64,000 nucleotides of DNA from Candidatus Koribacter versatilis Ellin345 (GTDB lineage Bacteria; Acidobacteriota; Terriglobia; Terriglobales; Acidobacteriaceae). Of the stretch, positions 27,435 through 36,119 are shown one piece after another; the stretch's first letter is position 1, and every line of letters begins with the position of its first letter. The DNA is taken from assembly GCF_000014005.1 (NCBI RefSeq), contig NC_008009.1, forward strand, positions 2,108,001 through 2,172,000, read 5' to 3'. Under the pieces are notes generated by a model. The model saw nothing but the letters and a program-made list of their open reading frames with translations. It was not told where the DNA came from and ran no database searches. The position numbers were made by a program, and so were the translations under genes.

Positions 27435-28304
27435 CTACTGTTCCGGAGTTTCTCCCGTCACAATCCGAGATTTCGCGCCGAACTTCTGCCAGTGTTGGAA
27501 GGTCGTCTGGTTGATCTCGCATTTCTTCCGTTTATCGTCGTGGCAGAACGTCACCGTCGCCTCCACCGGCAGCACAAACGACGTCCCATCCCCCAGCGGT
27601 TCCCGCCGATAATTCACCTGGTTGCTGCCAAAGCGCAGCGGAAAGCTCTTTTCGATATCGCGGGTCGCGCGCTCGAAGCGCACCAGGTCGAAGCTCTTAC
27701 TGGCCAGCAAAATCCGTCCGCGATACCCGGGGAAGTCGCTGACAATTTCTTTGCGCTTGTCGTTCGTCTTCAGCGCCCAGCGCAGGTTGTCGTCGCGCAT
27801 TACCTCGTAGTTGAAAACGAGCACCGGCATGCCTTCCCACGACGATTCACCGTCGAACATAAAGTGTGTCTTCGTGTGGCTGCCAAACAACAACCGCAGC
27901 GCGCCTCCAAAGTCGTCGTACGACCACGCGCCGTAGAGCTTCATCATGCTCGTCGCGTCAGACTGCTCCGCCAGCTTCACATGATTAATCGCAATCTCGC
28001 TAAAGTGCGGCTGATCGTCAATGTAGGCGATGCGCGCGCTGGTCGTATCAATCAGCTTGCGTTCTTTCCCGTTGTCGGTATGGTAGCGGCGCGTGTCCTG
28101 GTCGCCGATAATGTTCGGCAGCTTCGCATCGAATGACACTACCCATTCGCAAAAGTGCCGGAATGCCTCTTCGTGACCGAGGCCATCGGAAATCCCCGCA
28201 CAATATTTTTGGTTGGTGACGTCAGTCGCACTCTGCGGTTCCTGCGCGATCCCAAGGCTCGCACAGCACAAGAATATTGCCAGTGTACGGATCAACAAAT
28301 TCAA
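27435..28304 (-). CDS. Secreted protein of a tandem family, copy 3
   Basis: This 289-residue protein is probably started by TTG at 28304, with GGAG seven bases upstream. It has a signal peptide (LNLLIRTLAIFLCCASLGIAQ). A globular part follows with an early Cys-containing helix pair (YCAGISDGLGHEEAFRHFCEWV), GYRGRI in the middle, and the ending FQHWQKFGAKSRI. The same landmarks occur in the two upstream genes, so these are tandem paralogues. The family was not recognised as having a known activity. The beta-strand-rich middle suggests an outer-membrane-lipid-binding or LolA-like fold, which is only a guess. Confidence 0.68.
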   Translation of the reverse strand: MNLLIRTLAIFLCCASLGIAQEPQSATDVTNQKYCAGISDGLGHEEAFRHFCEWVVSFDAKLPNIIGDQDTRRYHTDNGKERKLIDTTSARIAYIDDQPHFSEIAINHVKLAEQSDATSMMKLYGAWSYDDFGGALRLLFGSHTKTHFMFDGESSWEGMPVLVFNYEVMRDDNLRWALKTNDKRKEIVSDFPGYRGRILLASKSFDLVRFERATRDIEKSFPLRFGSNQVNYRREPLGDGTSFVLPVEATVTFCHDDKRKKCEINQTTFQHWQKFGAKSRIVTGETPEQ

Positions 28305-28332
28305 ACCAATACTCCGATTCCTCCGCCCGTAA

Positions 28333-29223
28333 TCAGTTCGGCGGAAGTGTATTTCCTTCTGGCAATATTCGATGCTCCGCGCCGAACTTGCGCCAGTGTT
28401 GAAAAATGACTTCAACCTTCGCGCAGTTCTTATACATTTCACCCATAACCTTGCCCATGCAACTGAACGATTCGGCAGATACCGGCAGCGCAAAGTTGGT
28501 ATTGTCCGCCAACCGCACGTCATCGTACCGCACTTTCATCTTCACCATTTTCACCGGGAATTTCGGATCGACATCCGTCGTCATTCGCTCGAACTCCACG
28601 CAGTGTCCCGTCGCCTCATCGATCACAATTTTTCCCTCGTAGCCAGGAATGAATCTGCGGTTCCCGGCTGCCCCAAGCGCCCAACTCCCGTTCTCGGCCC
28701 GCCGAACTTTGAACTCGTAAGAGAGCAGCTTCTCGCCGTGCTCCCCCACTATTTCTTTGTCGAACTTAAACCGGCTTGCACGGACATCCGCCACCAGGCC
28801 TTCGAGCGATGCGCCCAGCTCCCCCGTGGACCAAGCACCATTTAACTGGAAGATTGTTTTTGTCGTAGGAATTCCGTTGACCGCCAGGCCCGCGTATTCC
28901 ACGCGGCCGCCATCGTAATGCGCTGTCATCGTGATCGTGTCGCTCGGATTCCACCCCACTGGCCGAAAAAACTGGCGGTCCATCTTCTCATCCGCCAGGA
29001 TGTTCGGCAGTCGTTCGCGAAACGTCAGCACCCAGTCGCAAAACGAGAGCAGGGAATCGGAATGCTGCATACCCTGCGCTAGTTTCACGCAGTCGGACTC
29101 GGGCATAAGCCGCTCGACAACTGGCGGCGCGGGCACTTCTGGCGCAGGTACTGGCGATCCGCTTTGCTGGGCAGCCGCGCAGACCGTCAACGTCGAAATC
29201 GCGAGCATAACCACCAGGCGCAC
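28333..29223 (-). CDS. Secreted protein of a tandem family, copy 2
   Basis: The 296-residue protein has a signal peptide (residues 1-18, AAAQ), a Pro-rich spacer, and then the family pattern: LAQGMQHSDSLLSFCDWVLTFRERLPNI, GYEGKIVIDEATG, and a C-terminal CxxxxxxxxxxC region with FQHWRKFGAEHRI. It lies ten bases after copy 1 and 28 bases before copy 3. It is the clearest intermediate between its two neighbours. Function unknown. Confidence 0.72.
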   Translation of the reverse strand: MRLVVMLAISTLTVCAAAQQSGSPVPAPEVPAPPVVERLMPESDCVKLAQGMQHSDSLLSFCDWVLTFRERLPNILADEKMDRQFFRPVGWNPSDTITMTAHYDGGRVEYAGLAVNGIPTTKTIFQLNGAWSTGELGASLEGLVADVRASRFKFDKEIVGEHGEKLLSYEFKVRRAENGSWALGAAGNRRFIPGYEGKIVIDEATGHCVEFERMTTDVDPKFPVKMVKMKVRYDDVRLADNTNFALPVSAESFSCMGKVMGEMYKNCAKVEVIFQHWRKFGAEHRILPEGNTLPPN

Positions 29224-29233
29224 TTCAGCCTCA

Positions 29234-30109
29234 CTATTTTGGCTCTACCCGCCAGTTCCGAAACGTTATCTCGTTAGTCAAGGAATTTGTAACTTCGTCG
29301 TCGTTGGTAACGGAACTCCTCGTCTCCGCACGGACGGGCAAAACCAATTCGTTGTTCTCAGACACGTGGATGTTCTCGTAATCAATCTCCTCTGAGAAAT
29401 CCATTCTCGGAGAGGTAGGAACCAACTCCGTCGTCTCCCATTCCAGCCGCGTCGGCTGTCCTGTATCGCCGTCGAGAGAGATCTTGCCTTTATACCCCGG
29501 CACCGCTCTTGCCGCTCCCATCAGCACCCAACTCGTGTTGTCTCCGGGTGAGATCTTGAAATCGTAGACGAGCACGCGCTTCCCCTGGCCCCGCTTTTGA
29601 TCCTTCGCGAACTTGAAGCTCGTGTTTCTCCCATCCATGAGCACCGCTTCCAGAGCGCCGCGAAGTTCCCCCGTGGAAAGAAAACCGTTATTGAGCTCGT
29701 ACTCTAAAATCGGCGTCTTCGTCGTCTTACCGCTCATTTTCAAGTTCGAGTACCGCACCATTTCGTCACCATAGTGCGCGAGCATGCTGATCGTTTCAAC
29801 GGGTTGGGATCCGTACTGCCCGGGGGCTGATCGTTTGATCTTTTCATCCACCTGGAGCTTTGGCAGACGCTCCCGGGACGTCAGGGCCCATTTGCAGAAA
29901 GAGACGAGGACGTCGCCGTGCTCAACGCCCTCTGCGAGCTTCTCGCAATCGGAGACCGGCATCATTTCCTCCGGCGCGCGATGCTTGTACCGCGTCCCCG
30001 GCGGTTTATCCAGAAATGGAGCGCTCCGCAATTGACTATTGCGGTCCGCCTGCGCCCACCCAAGCGCCGTGCATAGCAGTACGCCGAATGCCACGTAACC
30101 CTGTCGCAT
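29234..30109 (-). CDS. Secreted protein of a tandem family, copy 1
   Basis: The 291-residue protein has a signal peptide (1-19, GWAQ) and LAEGVEHGDVLVSFCKWALTSRERLPKL, GYKGKISLDGDTG and FRNWRVEPK at the places equivalent to copies 2 and 3. The central TLEYELNN/LSTGELRGAL segment is shared with copy 2 (NGAWSTGELGASL). Its ATG follows the DUF2339 stop with no gap (TAGATG), so it is translationally linked to that gene. The ribosome-binding GGAGAG is inside the DUF2339 3' end. Function unknown. Confidence 0.72.
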   Translation of the reverse strand: MRQGYVAFGVLLCTALGWAQADRNSQLRSAPFLDKPPGTRYKHRAPEEMMPVSDCEKLAEGVEHGDVLVSFCKWALTSRERLPKLQVDEKIKRSAPGQYGSQPVETISMLAHYGDEMVRYSNLKMSGKTTKTPILEYELNNGFLSTGELRGALEAVLMDGRNTSFKFAKDQKRGQGKRVLVYDFKISPGDNTSWVLMGAARAVPGYKGKISLDGDTGQPTRLEWETTELVPTSPRMDFSEEIDYENIHVSENNELVLPVRAETRSSVTNDDEVTNSLTNEITFRNWRVEPK

Positions 30110-31915
30110 CTACTCTCCTCGCCCCGGCAACGAAATATGTCCCTTCTGATACAAGAACGAAACTCCCAGCAGCACCACGCCCAGTCCGATGAAACTCAAT
30201 ATCCGGAAACCAAGGTCCAGCATCGACGTGTCGAACAAGAACACTTTGATAATCGTAATTCCCAGCAACACGATCGCCTGCCAACGTAAGAACGCGGATC
30301 CGCGACGGAACCCTATGAACATCAGTGTTGCACCGTACAACATCCACACCGCGGAATGCGAGAAGCTGCGAATCGTCTCTACGCTACGGGCTGCTGCGTA
30401 AGAGTGCTCCGTCCATTTCTCGTTGATTTCCGGCTGGAAGAAGTCCTGAACTTCGTGGAACAGCGCGATCAGCGCGAACCCGTTCAGCATCACGCCAGCT
30501 GCGAGTCCACCGGAGCGCTCATCAGAACGTTCCGATTTTTGCGCTCCGTATGCCACCGCGCCGAGCACCGCAATCGCCACCAGGAACGTCGCAAATCGCC
30601 AATTCAAGAAGAGGAATGGCTGCCTCTGCCAGCCTTCAACCAGCAGCCTGAACAATCCAAACAGAAGCGCCACAATGCCAAAGATCTTCAGGAACTCATG
30701 GCGCAGCCGTTGCGCCACGTATAACAGCGCCGCCGATTCCACCAGCCAGCCCATCGTGATCCAATGCCCATTTAGCTTCAACGGAATCGCAGTTGTCACG
30801 AAGCCAATCGCCAGCGCCAGGTGCACGAGATTCAGAAGGCGACGGTTTTCCGCGCCGGCAGCCTGCTTGGCCACCTGTTGTGCCAGGAGCACGTAAAACG
30901 CCGCCAATCCAATTGCCAGCCATGCCGAAGCGTTGTCTCGAAACGTGTTCGGGTGGGCGTTGCCGAACAAGTCGTACATCTCGAGGAAATATGCGGATGC
31001 GTTTGCCAGCGCCAGCATCGCGGCCAGAAAAGTCGCGTCTACCGGTTCCTTCACGCGCGGAACCAGCGCCCCCGCCGCAAAGATCAAAAAGAACAGCGTC
31101 GCAAAGAACGAGGTGACACCGAATTCGTTGATGTTGTAATAAGTGGCGCTCCAGGCGATGTACATGAACAACGTTCCGAAGAACGCGCCCACCGCCAACC
31201 GCCGCCACCCGCGCAAGGCCGTAAGCGTCACCGCGCCGGCCGCGAGAAGCGTCGTGTAGGAGAACAGAAATATTTCGTGGTTCTGCCCGGTCGAGCAAAG
31301 TGCCGGTGTCGAGAATCCTCCGGCAAGGGCGTACGCCGCGAGCAGTTGTGCATTCTGCGTCAGCGCCATCACCACCGTCGAGGCCGTCACGATCGCCATC
31401 GCCACAAAGCCAACGCCCGGCGAAATCAGGTGATACACCTGCACCGCAGCCCACAATGACAGATACAGCGTTCCAATTCCGATCGCCTTCAGGCCATACG
31501 AGAACAGGGCATAGCCCTTGCGCCGGAAGGTCTCGCTCCATACCGTAACCGCGATGCCTGCGAGCAATCCAATTGCAATTCGTCCGCTCGGCCCGATCCA
31601 GCCGTTATCGAATGCGTACTTCAGGAAATAGGAAACGCCTACCAACACCGCAATGATTCCCACGCGATTAAGCCAGTGGGTCCCGATGCGTGCTTCAAGC
31701 TCTTCCGCGCTCGCTGGCGACCTCCTCGCCTTCCGAGGAATTGGCAGTGCAGTCGGTGGCTGAGGCCTTGGCTGAACCGGGACTGGTTGCGGCGGAGCAA
31801 CCGGAGCCGGTTTCGCTGTCGCTGTCGGACGTGCGTCCTCCAGGCGCTCAACGCGGTGGCGGAGCTCTTCCACCTCGCGGCGCAGCTCCGAAAGCTCCTG
31901 CTCTCGCGGATCCAT
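30110..31915 (-). CDS. DUF2339 polytopic membrane protein
   Basis: The 601-residue protein begins with a coiled coil (about 3-32), then a Pro-rich linker (about 36-65) and a SAEELEARIGTHWLNRVGIIAVLVGV motif opening a membrane domain. That domain has roughly 18 hydrophobic segments to the C-terminus. This is the DUF2339 layout; the role of the family is unknown, though some members affect the cell envelope. ATG 31915 is the natural start. It heads a (-) operon with three secreted paralogues. Confidence 0.85.
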   Translation of the reverse strand: MDPREQELSELRREVEELRHRVERLEDARPTATAKPAPVAPPQPVPVQPRPQPPTALPIPRKARRSPASAEELEARIGTHWLNRVGIIAVLVGVSYFLKYAFDNGWIGPSGRIAIGLLAGIAVTVWSETFRRKGYALFSYGLKAIGIGTLYLSLWAAVQVYHLISPGVGFVAMAIVTASTVVMALTQNAQLLAAYALAGGFSTPALCSTGQNHEIFLFSYTTLLAAGAVTLTALRGWRRLAVGAFFGTLFMYIAWSATYYNINEFGVTSFFATLFFLIFAAGALVPRVKEPVDATFLAAMLALANASAYFLEMYDLFGNAHPNTFRDNASAWLAIGLAAFYVLLAQQVAKQAAGAENRRLLNLVHLALAIGFVTTAIPLKLNGHWITMGWLVESAALLYVAQRLRHEFLKIFGIVALLFGLFRLLVEGWQRQPFLFLNWRFATFLVAIAVLGAVAYGAQKSERSDERSGGLAAGVMLNGFALIALFHEVQDFFQPEINEKWTEHSYAAARSVETIRSFSHSAVWMLYGATLMFIGFRRGSAFLRWQAIVLLGITIIKVFLFDTSMLDLGFRILSFIGLGVVLLGVSFLYQKGHISLPGRGE

Positions 31916-32087
31916 CGGCACAAAGGTAGATGCGCGCAGCCCGCGACGCAAGTCATTCCACGTAAACCGCGCTGCTAGGCACCACCACGGACTTCTATGC
32001 CGCCGATTTCCTGCCTCACCCCGAGGTCCGTCTCGCTTCGGAGAGGTCGCTAGAAGAAAATTGTAATTATCAGCGCCAATTTACGGC

Positions 32088-32109
32088 CTTGGGCAGTAAA
32101 CTGCCCAAG
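32088..32109. repeat. Perfect 10-bp inverted repeat upstream of the STAS gene
   Basis: CTTGGGCAGT and its exact complement ACTGCCCAAG are separated by AA. No T-run follows on either strand, so it is not a typical terminator. It sits 55 bp before the TTG of the STAS gene and could be an operator or a leader hairpin. Confidence 0.55.
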
Positions 32110-32164
32110 TGTTCCCGCGCTTCTAAGAACAGTCGTAAGCCGCATATCGTAAGGAGGCTTTCCC

Positions 32165-32506
32165 TTGGCTTTAACCTCGAGCACCCGTGAGAAAAACGGA
32201 GTTTTCATTGTGGACCTTAACGGCCGCATCGCCCTGGGCGACGGCAGCGCCGAACTCCGCGACGCCATCAAGAACGCAGTCGCCGCCGGACACCAGAAGG
32301 TCCTGCTCAACCTCGCTGGCGTCAGCTACATCGATAGCTCCGGCATCGGTGAACTGGTCAGCGGTTTCACCTCCGCCCGCACCCGTGGCGCTGACGTGAA
32401 GCTTTGCAATGTCACCAACCGCGTCAACGACCTTCTGCTCGTCACCAAGCTCTATACCGTCTTCGACATCAAAGACACCGAAGACGCCGGCGTCGGCGCG
32501 TTCTAG
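32165..32506 (+). CDS. STAS-domain anti-sigma-factor antagonist
   Basis: The 113-residue protein is a single SpoIIAA-like STAS domain. The phosphorylatable serine is in YIDSSGIGEL: Ser58 or Ser59 follows Asp57. Members bind a switch kinase (anti-sigma) and release a sigma factor when dephosphorylated. TTG at 32165 is seven bases from AAGGAGG (32151-32157), a strong ribosome-binding site. No RsbW-like kinase or PP2C phosphatase is next to it, so partners are elsewhere. Confidence 0.88.
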   Translation: MALTSSTREKNGVFIVDLNGRIALGDGSAELRDAIKNAVAAGHQKVLLNLAGVSYIDSSGIGELVSGFTSARTRGADVKLCNVTNRVNDLLLVTKLYTVFDIKDTEDAGVGAF

Positions 32507-32747
32507 GATTCAAGTGTGCCTCATCGTCCCGCCCCCCGGGCTGTGAGGCACACGCTCCAAACTCCTCCTACGTCACAACCCACTCGTGATCCGTCGCACA
32601 GCGATACGTGCGTCCAGTCACATCTTTTTTCCCCAAGTCCGACCTATCGTGCAAATCGGGAAATTCCCAGAAATCCAAAGCTCTTTGAAAACCTGCCGTC
32701 TGCCATGCGGGAGCCGCGCTACTGCCGTCACTTCCCATGCCCTCTCT

Positions 32748-32792
32748 TGTCATTCAGAGGAGGGCGAGAGGCCGACGAAGAATCTGCTGTTC
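32748..32792 (+). repeat. Dispersed-type repeat, TGTCATTC...GAATCTGCT
   Basis: It begins TGTCATTCAGAGG, continues with a purine-rich GGGCGAGAGGCCGACGAAG and ends AATCTGCTGTTC. This matches, with variation, the GTCATTC(C/T)GAG...GAATCTGCT type of short intergenic repeat recalled from acidobacterial and other genomes. Only one copy is in this window. Confidence 0.45.
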
Positions 32793-32900
32793 CGCCGGCA
32801 GCGAAAATTACTCCCGAAATTACGCAAAAAAGCACCAGCCCGTGAAGAAAATCGCTCCACCGAGCACGTTTTCGCAGCGATTTCGCCCCCTTTTTCCCAA

Positions 32901-32950
32901 CTTTCTTGGTGCACCCTTCGTGCCCTTCGCGGTTGAAGATTTTCGCTTTT
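32901..32950 (+). repeat. Dispersed-type repeat, CTTCGTGCCCTTCGCGG
   Basis: The core CACCCTTCGTGCCCTTCGC followed by GGTTGAAGATTTTCGC is a tandem of CCTTCGYG-like units. It resembles a non-coding repeat recalled from many environmental genomes. Assignment is from memory of the pattern, not from a second copy here. Confidence 0.4.
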
Positions 32951-33066
32951 CCCCTCCTAACTCCCACGCCGAGAGGAATTTACCTCTAAGTATCTTTAGA
33001 AAGAGGAATTTGCGAACATTACATAGCCTAAGCTGTTGAAAACACAAGAGAGAGGGAGGGGGGTAC

Positions 33067-33543
33067 CTACTGCTTTTCGTGCGCAATCGCTGCCACGGTC
33101 GCATTCACGGCACGGATATAATCCGCCGGTGCGATCAGGATCTGTGTCCCGCGCACCCCGGCCGACAGCGAGATCACATCGAAGATCTCCGCGAGTTCGT
33201 CCACCACCACGGGGTAGTCTTTCTTCGCGCCCAACGCCGTCACTCCACCGCGAATATATCCGGTGAGTGGCTGGACCTCTTTCAACGGCACCAGCGCGAT
33301 CTTGCGATCGCCAGTCGCCTGGGCGAGCGCCTTGAGGTCGAGTTCGTAGTTGCCGGGGACGACCGCGAAGCAAACGCCGTTGCGATCACCGCGTGCGACC
33401 AGCGTTTTGAATACCTGTTCCGGTGGGAACCCGATTTTCTCGGCAACGCTCTCTGCGGCGAGGTCGTCTGGATCCACCTCATACTCACGCAGCTCGTATT
33501 GGATCTTCAGGCCGTCGAGGATGCGCCCTGCATTGGTCTTCAT
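33067..33543 (-). CDS. ybaK: YbaK/EbsC-type aminoacyl-tRNA deacylase
   Basis: The 158-residue protein has the YbaK/ProX editing fold: VFKTLVARGD (44-53), AVVPGNYELDLKALAQ (60-75) and a GGVTALGAKKDYPVVVDE stretch (98-115). Enzymes of this group hydrolyse Cys-tRNA(Pro) made in error by prolyl-tRNA synthetase. The length equals that of YbaK. It is divergent from the beta-propeller gene. Exact tRNA specificity (YbaK, ProX or related) is not certain. Confidence 0.88.
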   Translation of the reverse strand: MKTNAGRILDGLKIQYELREYEVDPDDLAAESVAEKIGFPPEQVFKTLVARGDRNGVCFAVVPGNYELDLKALAQATGDRKIALVPLKEVQPLTGYIRGGVTALGAKKDYPVVVDELAEIFDVISLSAGVRGTQILIAPADYIRAVNATVAAIAHEKQ

Positions 33544-33641
33544 CCGGCTATCTTCCGCACGCCTTTCCCGTCTGAGACATAGAAGTCATCGTATCGCGGG
33601 ACGAATGCAATCACTATCAACAGCTTAGCCACCTTACGGGG

Positions 33642-33670
33642 TTGGCCGGGTGCTCCCGCCCAAGTACAAT
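33642..33670 (+). promoter_or_regulatory. Sigma-70-type promoter of the propeller lipoprotein
   Basis: TTGGCC (33642-33647) and TACAAT (33665-33670) are 17 bp apart, with the start codon 27 bp downstream of the -10. The -10 is good, the -35 moderate. Confidence 0.45.
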
Positions 33671-33696
33671 AGACCTTTATCCCACGAAGTCACGGA

Positions 33697-35040
33697 ATGC
33701 GAATGTTCTCTTGGAAAAAGGCCGGCGCTGGAGCCGGTGTGCTGTGCGCACTACTGATCGGGGTTGGTTGCAGCGACACCTATCGTCCCATCGCAACCGC
33801 GATTGTGAAGCCCGGCGGCGATCCTCAGCCCGCCAAGTGGGTCTATGCCGTCTATACCAATCCGACTGGCACCACTGGAACTCCAGGGCCCGGCACCCTT
33901 CAGCAAATTGACGTGTCTGGCGACAGCGTGGCAGTGAACATCAACGTGGGCACGAATCCGATCAATGCCAGCTTCCTGGGTACGCTCTCCTCGGTCATCA
34001 TGACCGTGAACCAGGGTGCCGTACCGGATTCTTCCGAAGCCAGCATCACCGCGCAGCCGGTTTGCAACCCGCAATTCACCACTTGCAACCCGCAGCCCGC
34101 GAGTTCAGTTACTCTGCCGACAGGTTCGATTCCAACCAACGTCGGCTCGCGACAGGCTTCGCTGGTTTACATCCTGGCCTCGGTAGCGCCGGGGTGCCCG
34201 GAGGGCGCGGTCTACGCCGTGAACACTTCGTACGTGGTCGCGAACACTACGTGCGTCGGTAACAATCCTTCGGCGCTTACGCAAGTGCCCAACGCCGGCA
34301 GGCTGTACGTCATCAACCAGGGTGACAACACCGTGAGTGTGCTCGATCCCGTCAGTCAGGCAGTCATCACAACCATCCCGGTTGGAACTAATCCAGTGAT
34401 GGCGGCGACTGACCTAAGTGGAAAATACGTTTTCGTTGCGAACAAGGGCTCGAATAATCTCACGGTGATCACTACGTCGGACAATTCGACTTCCACGATC
34501 AACGTCGGGAACGCGCCGAATTACATCATCTACAGCGTGCGTCGCAATCGTTTGTTTGTCACCAATGGTGGCAGCAACGACGTGACCGTGCTCGACCTCT
34601 CCGGCTCCACGCCCTCCGTGCTGAAGCTGTCGGTACCGGTAGGACACAATCCCACCGGCGTGGTGCCGCTCATTGATGGCAGCCGCTACTATGTCGCGAA
34701 CACTAACGACAACACGGTCAGCGTTCTCGACGCGAACAGCAACGTCGTGGTGAAAACGGTTTCCCTTGGGCCGGCCGCTGCGATTACGCAGCCGCTCTAC
34801 ATCGAGACCGAGCCGACAAGCACCAAAATTTATGTGACTACGCCCGCGCCTCCCGCCGGCACAGCCGCAGCCAATAATCCCAACGACGCCCCGGGTATCA
34901 CGGTGATCCGCACCGACACGAATGGAATTTCAAATTTCATTCAAGCGCCACAGGCGGACCCGAAATGCCAGGTGAACCCCACGGCGGGGCTGACCTGTGC
35001 GTATCAAGTCCCGAAAGAAGTGCTGGCGTTCCCGCGCTAA
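33697..35040 (+). CDS. YncE-like beta-propeller lipoprotein
   Basis: The 447-residue protein has a lipobox, LIGVGC (Cys25). A seven-bladed-type propeller follows, built of repeats such as GRLYVINQGDNTVSVLDPVSQAVITTIPVGTNP and YYVANTNDNTVSVLD, typical of YncE/SMP-30-like surface proteins. An insert with CNPQFTTCNPQ (about 127-137) may form disulfides. Such proteins often act as scaffolds or bind DNA or ligands at the cell surface; the activity here is unknown. A promoter and a strong terminator frame it as a monocistronic unit. Confidence 0.8.
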   Translation: MRMFSWKKAGAGAGVLCALLIGVGCSDTYRPIATAIVKPGGDPQPAKWVYAVYTNPTGTTGTPGPGTLQQIDVSGDSVAVNINVGTNPINASFLGTLSSVIMTVNQGAVPDSSEASITAQPVCNPQFTTCNPQPASSVTLPTGSIPTNVGSRQASLVYILASVAPGCPEGAVYAVNTSYVVANTTCVGNNPSALTQVPNAGRLYVINQGDNTVSVLDPVSQAVITTIPVGTNPVMAATDLSGKYVFVANKGSNNLTVITTSDNSTSTINVGNAPNYIIYSVRRNRLFVTNGGSNDVTVLDLSGSTPSVLKLSVPVGHNPTGVVPLIDGSRYYVANTNDNTVSVLDANSNVVVKTVSLGPAAAITQPLYIETEPTSTKIYVTTPAPPAGTAAANNPNDAPGITVIRTDTNGISNFIQAPQADPKCQVNPTAGLTCAYQVPKEVLAFPR

Positions 35041-35061
35041 ACGACGTCTCAAGCAAACGAG

Positions 35062-35095
35062 AAGGGTGGGCAAAAAGCCCACCCTTTATTCTTTT
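35062..35095 (+). terminator. Rho-independent terminator
   Basis: AAGGGTGGGC (35062-35071) pairs with GCCCACCCTT (35077-35086) around five A, and is followed by TATTCTTTT. It ends the propeller gene and lies 13 bp from the convergent cheX stop. Confidence 0.85.
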
Positions 35096-35107
35096 CACTC
35101 GATGAAA

Positions 35108-35605
35108 TTATGCGGAGGCGACGAGCTCTTCGCCGCGACGACGCCGGTTGTAGCGCATCGCGATATTCATGAACACATTTCCTGCTGGCGTCTCGACGAA
35201 CATCACCAGCGCTTCTGTGTCTTCGCTGCCTGGTAGTCCAACGTCATCCTTATGCACTTGCGGCGGATGGATCTTGAAGCGGAAGCCCTGGTCGTTGAGT
35301 GCGGTGACAGCATTGCCGATGACCAGGTTAGCGAGCTCGCAGATCGTCTCGGCGATGATCTCATCAGATTGCGCGACTTCCTGGCCCGCGAGGGTTGAGG
35401 CAATTCGTGTGGCGGTTTCGGCGTCGATGTCGAAGATGATGCGGCCTTCGATGTCGCCGGTGACGTTGACCACCGCGGCGACGCCCTTGCGGCGGTAGAT
35501 CTCTTCCTCCATGGTCATATCGCCGATGCGCGTGTTGCATTGCAGCGTCTCGGCAAGCACCGCGTCGGCGGCGTTGATGAAGGGCTGGATGAGGTCCATC
35601 TTCAT
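35108..35605 (-). CDS. cheX: CheX-like CheY-P phosphatase
   Basis: The 165-residue protein is a CheC/CheX/FliY-family phosphatase that speeds loss of phosphate from CheY. The key ExxN pair is Glu90 and Asn93 in ICELANLVIGNA; a single such motif is the CheX pattern, whereas CheC usually has two. It is the last gene of the chemotaxis operon, and its start overlaps the cheY stop (ATGA), so response regulator and phosphatase are made together. No CheZ is encoded. Confidence 0.82.
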   Translation of the reverse strand: MKMDLIQPFINAADAVLAETLQCNTRIGDMTMEEEIYRRKGVAAVVNVTGDIEGRIIFDIDAETATRIASTLAGQEVAQSDEIIAETICELANLVIGNAVTALNDQGFRFKIHPPQVHKDDVGLPGSEDTEALVMFVETPAGNVFMNIAMRYNRRRRGEELVASA

Positions 35606-36057
35606 TGGCCGGAATCTCCCGCAACGGCAGAAGCCGACGCCATCGCCAAACCCTCGTCGCCAAGGACGTACTTGATCACCTCGTAGAGGACCTCGGGCTT
35701 CACCGGCTTCTGGACAAAGTGCCGCGCGCCCTTCTGGAGCGCCGCCACGATGTTCTCCTGATAGCCGACCGACGACACCATAACGATGCGGGCGTCGGGG
35801 TGCTGGCGCACGATGCGCTCGGCAGCTTCGATGCCCTCCATCTGCGGCATGGTGATGTCCATGAGCACGATGTCGGGGTGGGTGCGGTCGTACTCCGTGA
35901 TTGCCGTGCAGCCGTCTCCGGCCTCGCCCGCCACCTGGCCACCAAAGGTATCAATCATCTTGGCCAGGTTCTTGCGGGCAAACACGGAGTCGTCTACCAC
36001 GAGGTAGCGTACCGGTTGCCGGTCCTTGCTGCGGAGTAGAGCAGCGAATTGCTCCAT
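35602..36057 (-). CDS. cheY: CheY-like response regulator
   Basis: This is a single receiver domain of 151 residues with a 15-residue N-terminal and a 30-residue C-terminal extension. The acid pocket is Asp22/Asp23, the phosphoacceptor is Asp67 (LMDITMP), the switch Ser is in VSSV (94-97) and Lys117 is in QKPVK. It would be phosphorylated by CheA and dephosphorylated by CheX. Its output in a non-flagellar context is unknown. Confidence 0.9.
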   Translation of the reverse strand: MEQFAALLRSKDRQPVRYLVVDDSVFARKNLAKMIDTFGGQVAGEAGDGCTAITEYDRTHPDIVLMDITMPQMEGIEAAERIVRQHPDARIVMVSSVGYQENIVAALQKGARHFVQKPVKPEVLYEVIKYVLGDEGLAMASASAVAGDSGQ

Positions 36058-36119
36058 ACATTCCTCTCAGGGTCTGCCGGTATATTGTCGCCCAATCCGG
36101 CAAAACCGCGAAGTACTAA

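Larger units (their letters stand above)
32507..33066. other. Gene-free 560-bp region with repeats
   Basis: No frame here has a coding pattern with a ribosome-binding site. It holds two stretches that look like dispersed intergenic repeats of environmental bacterial genomes, annotated separately at 32748-32792 and 32901-32950. I see no RNA gene or terminator. Confidence 0.6.

Noticed and set aside
32516-32967. Overlapping short frames in the gap after the STAS gene
   Set aside because: They lack ribosome-binding sites, overlap each other on both strands and run through the repeat-like elements.
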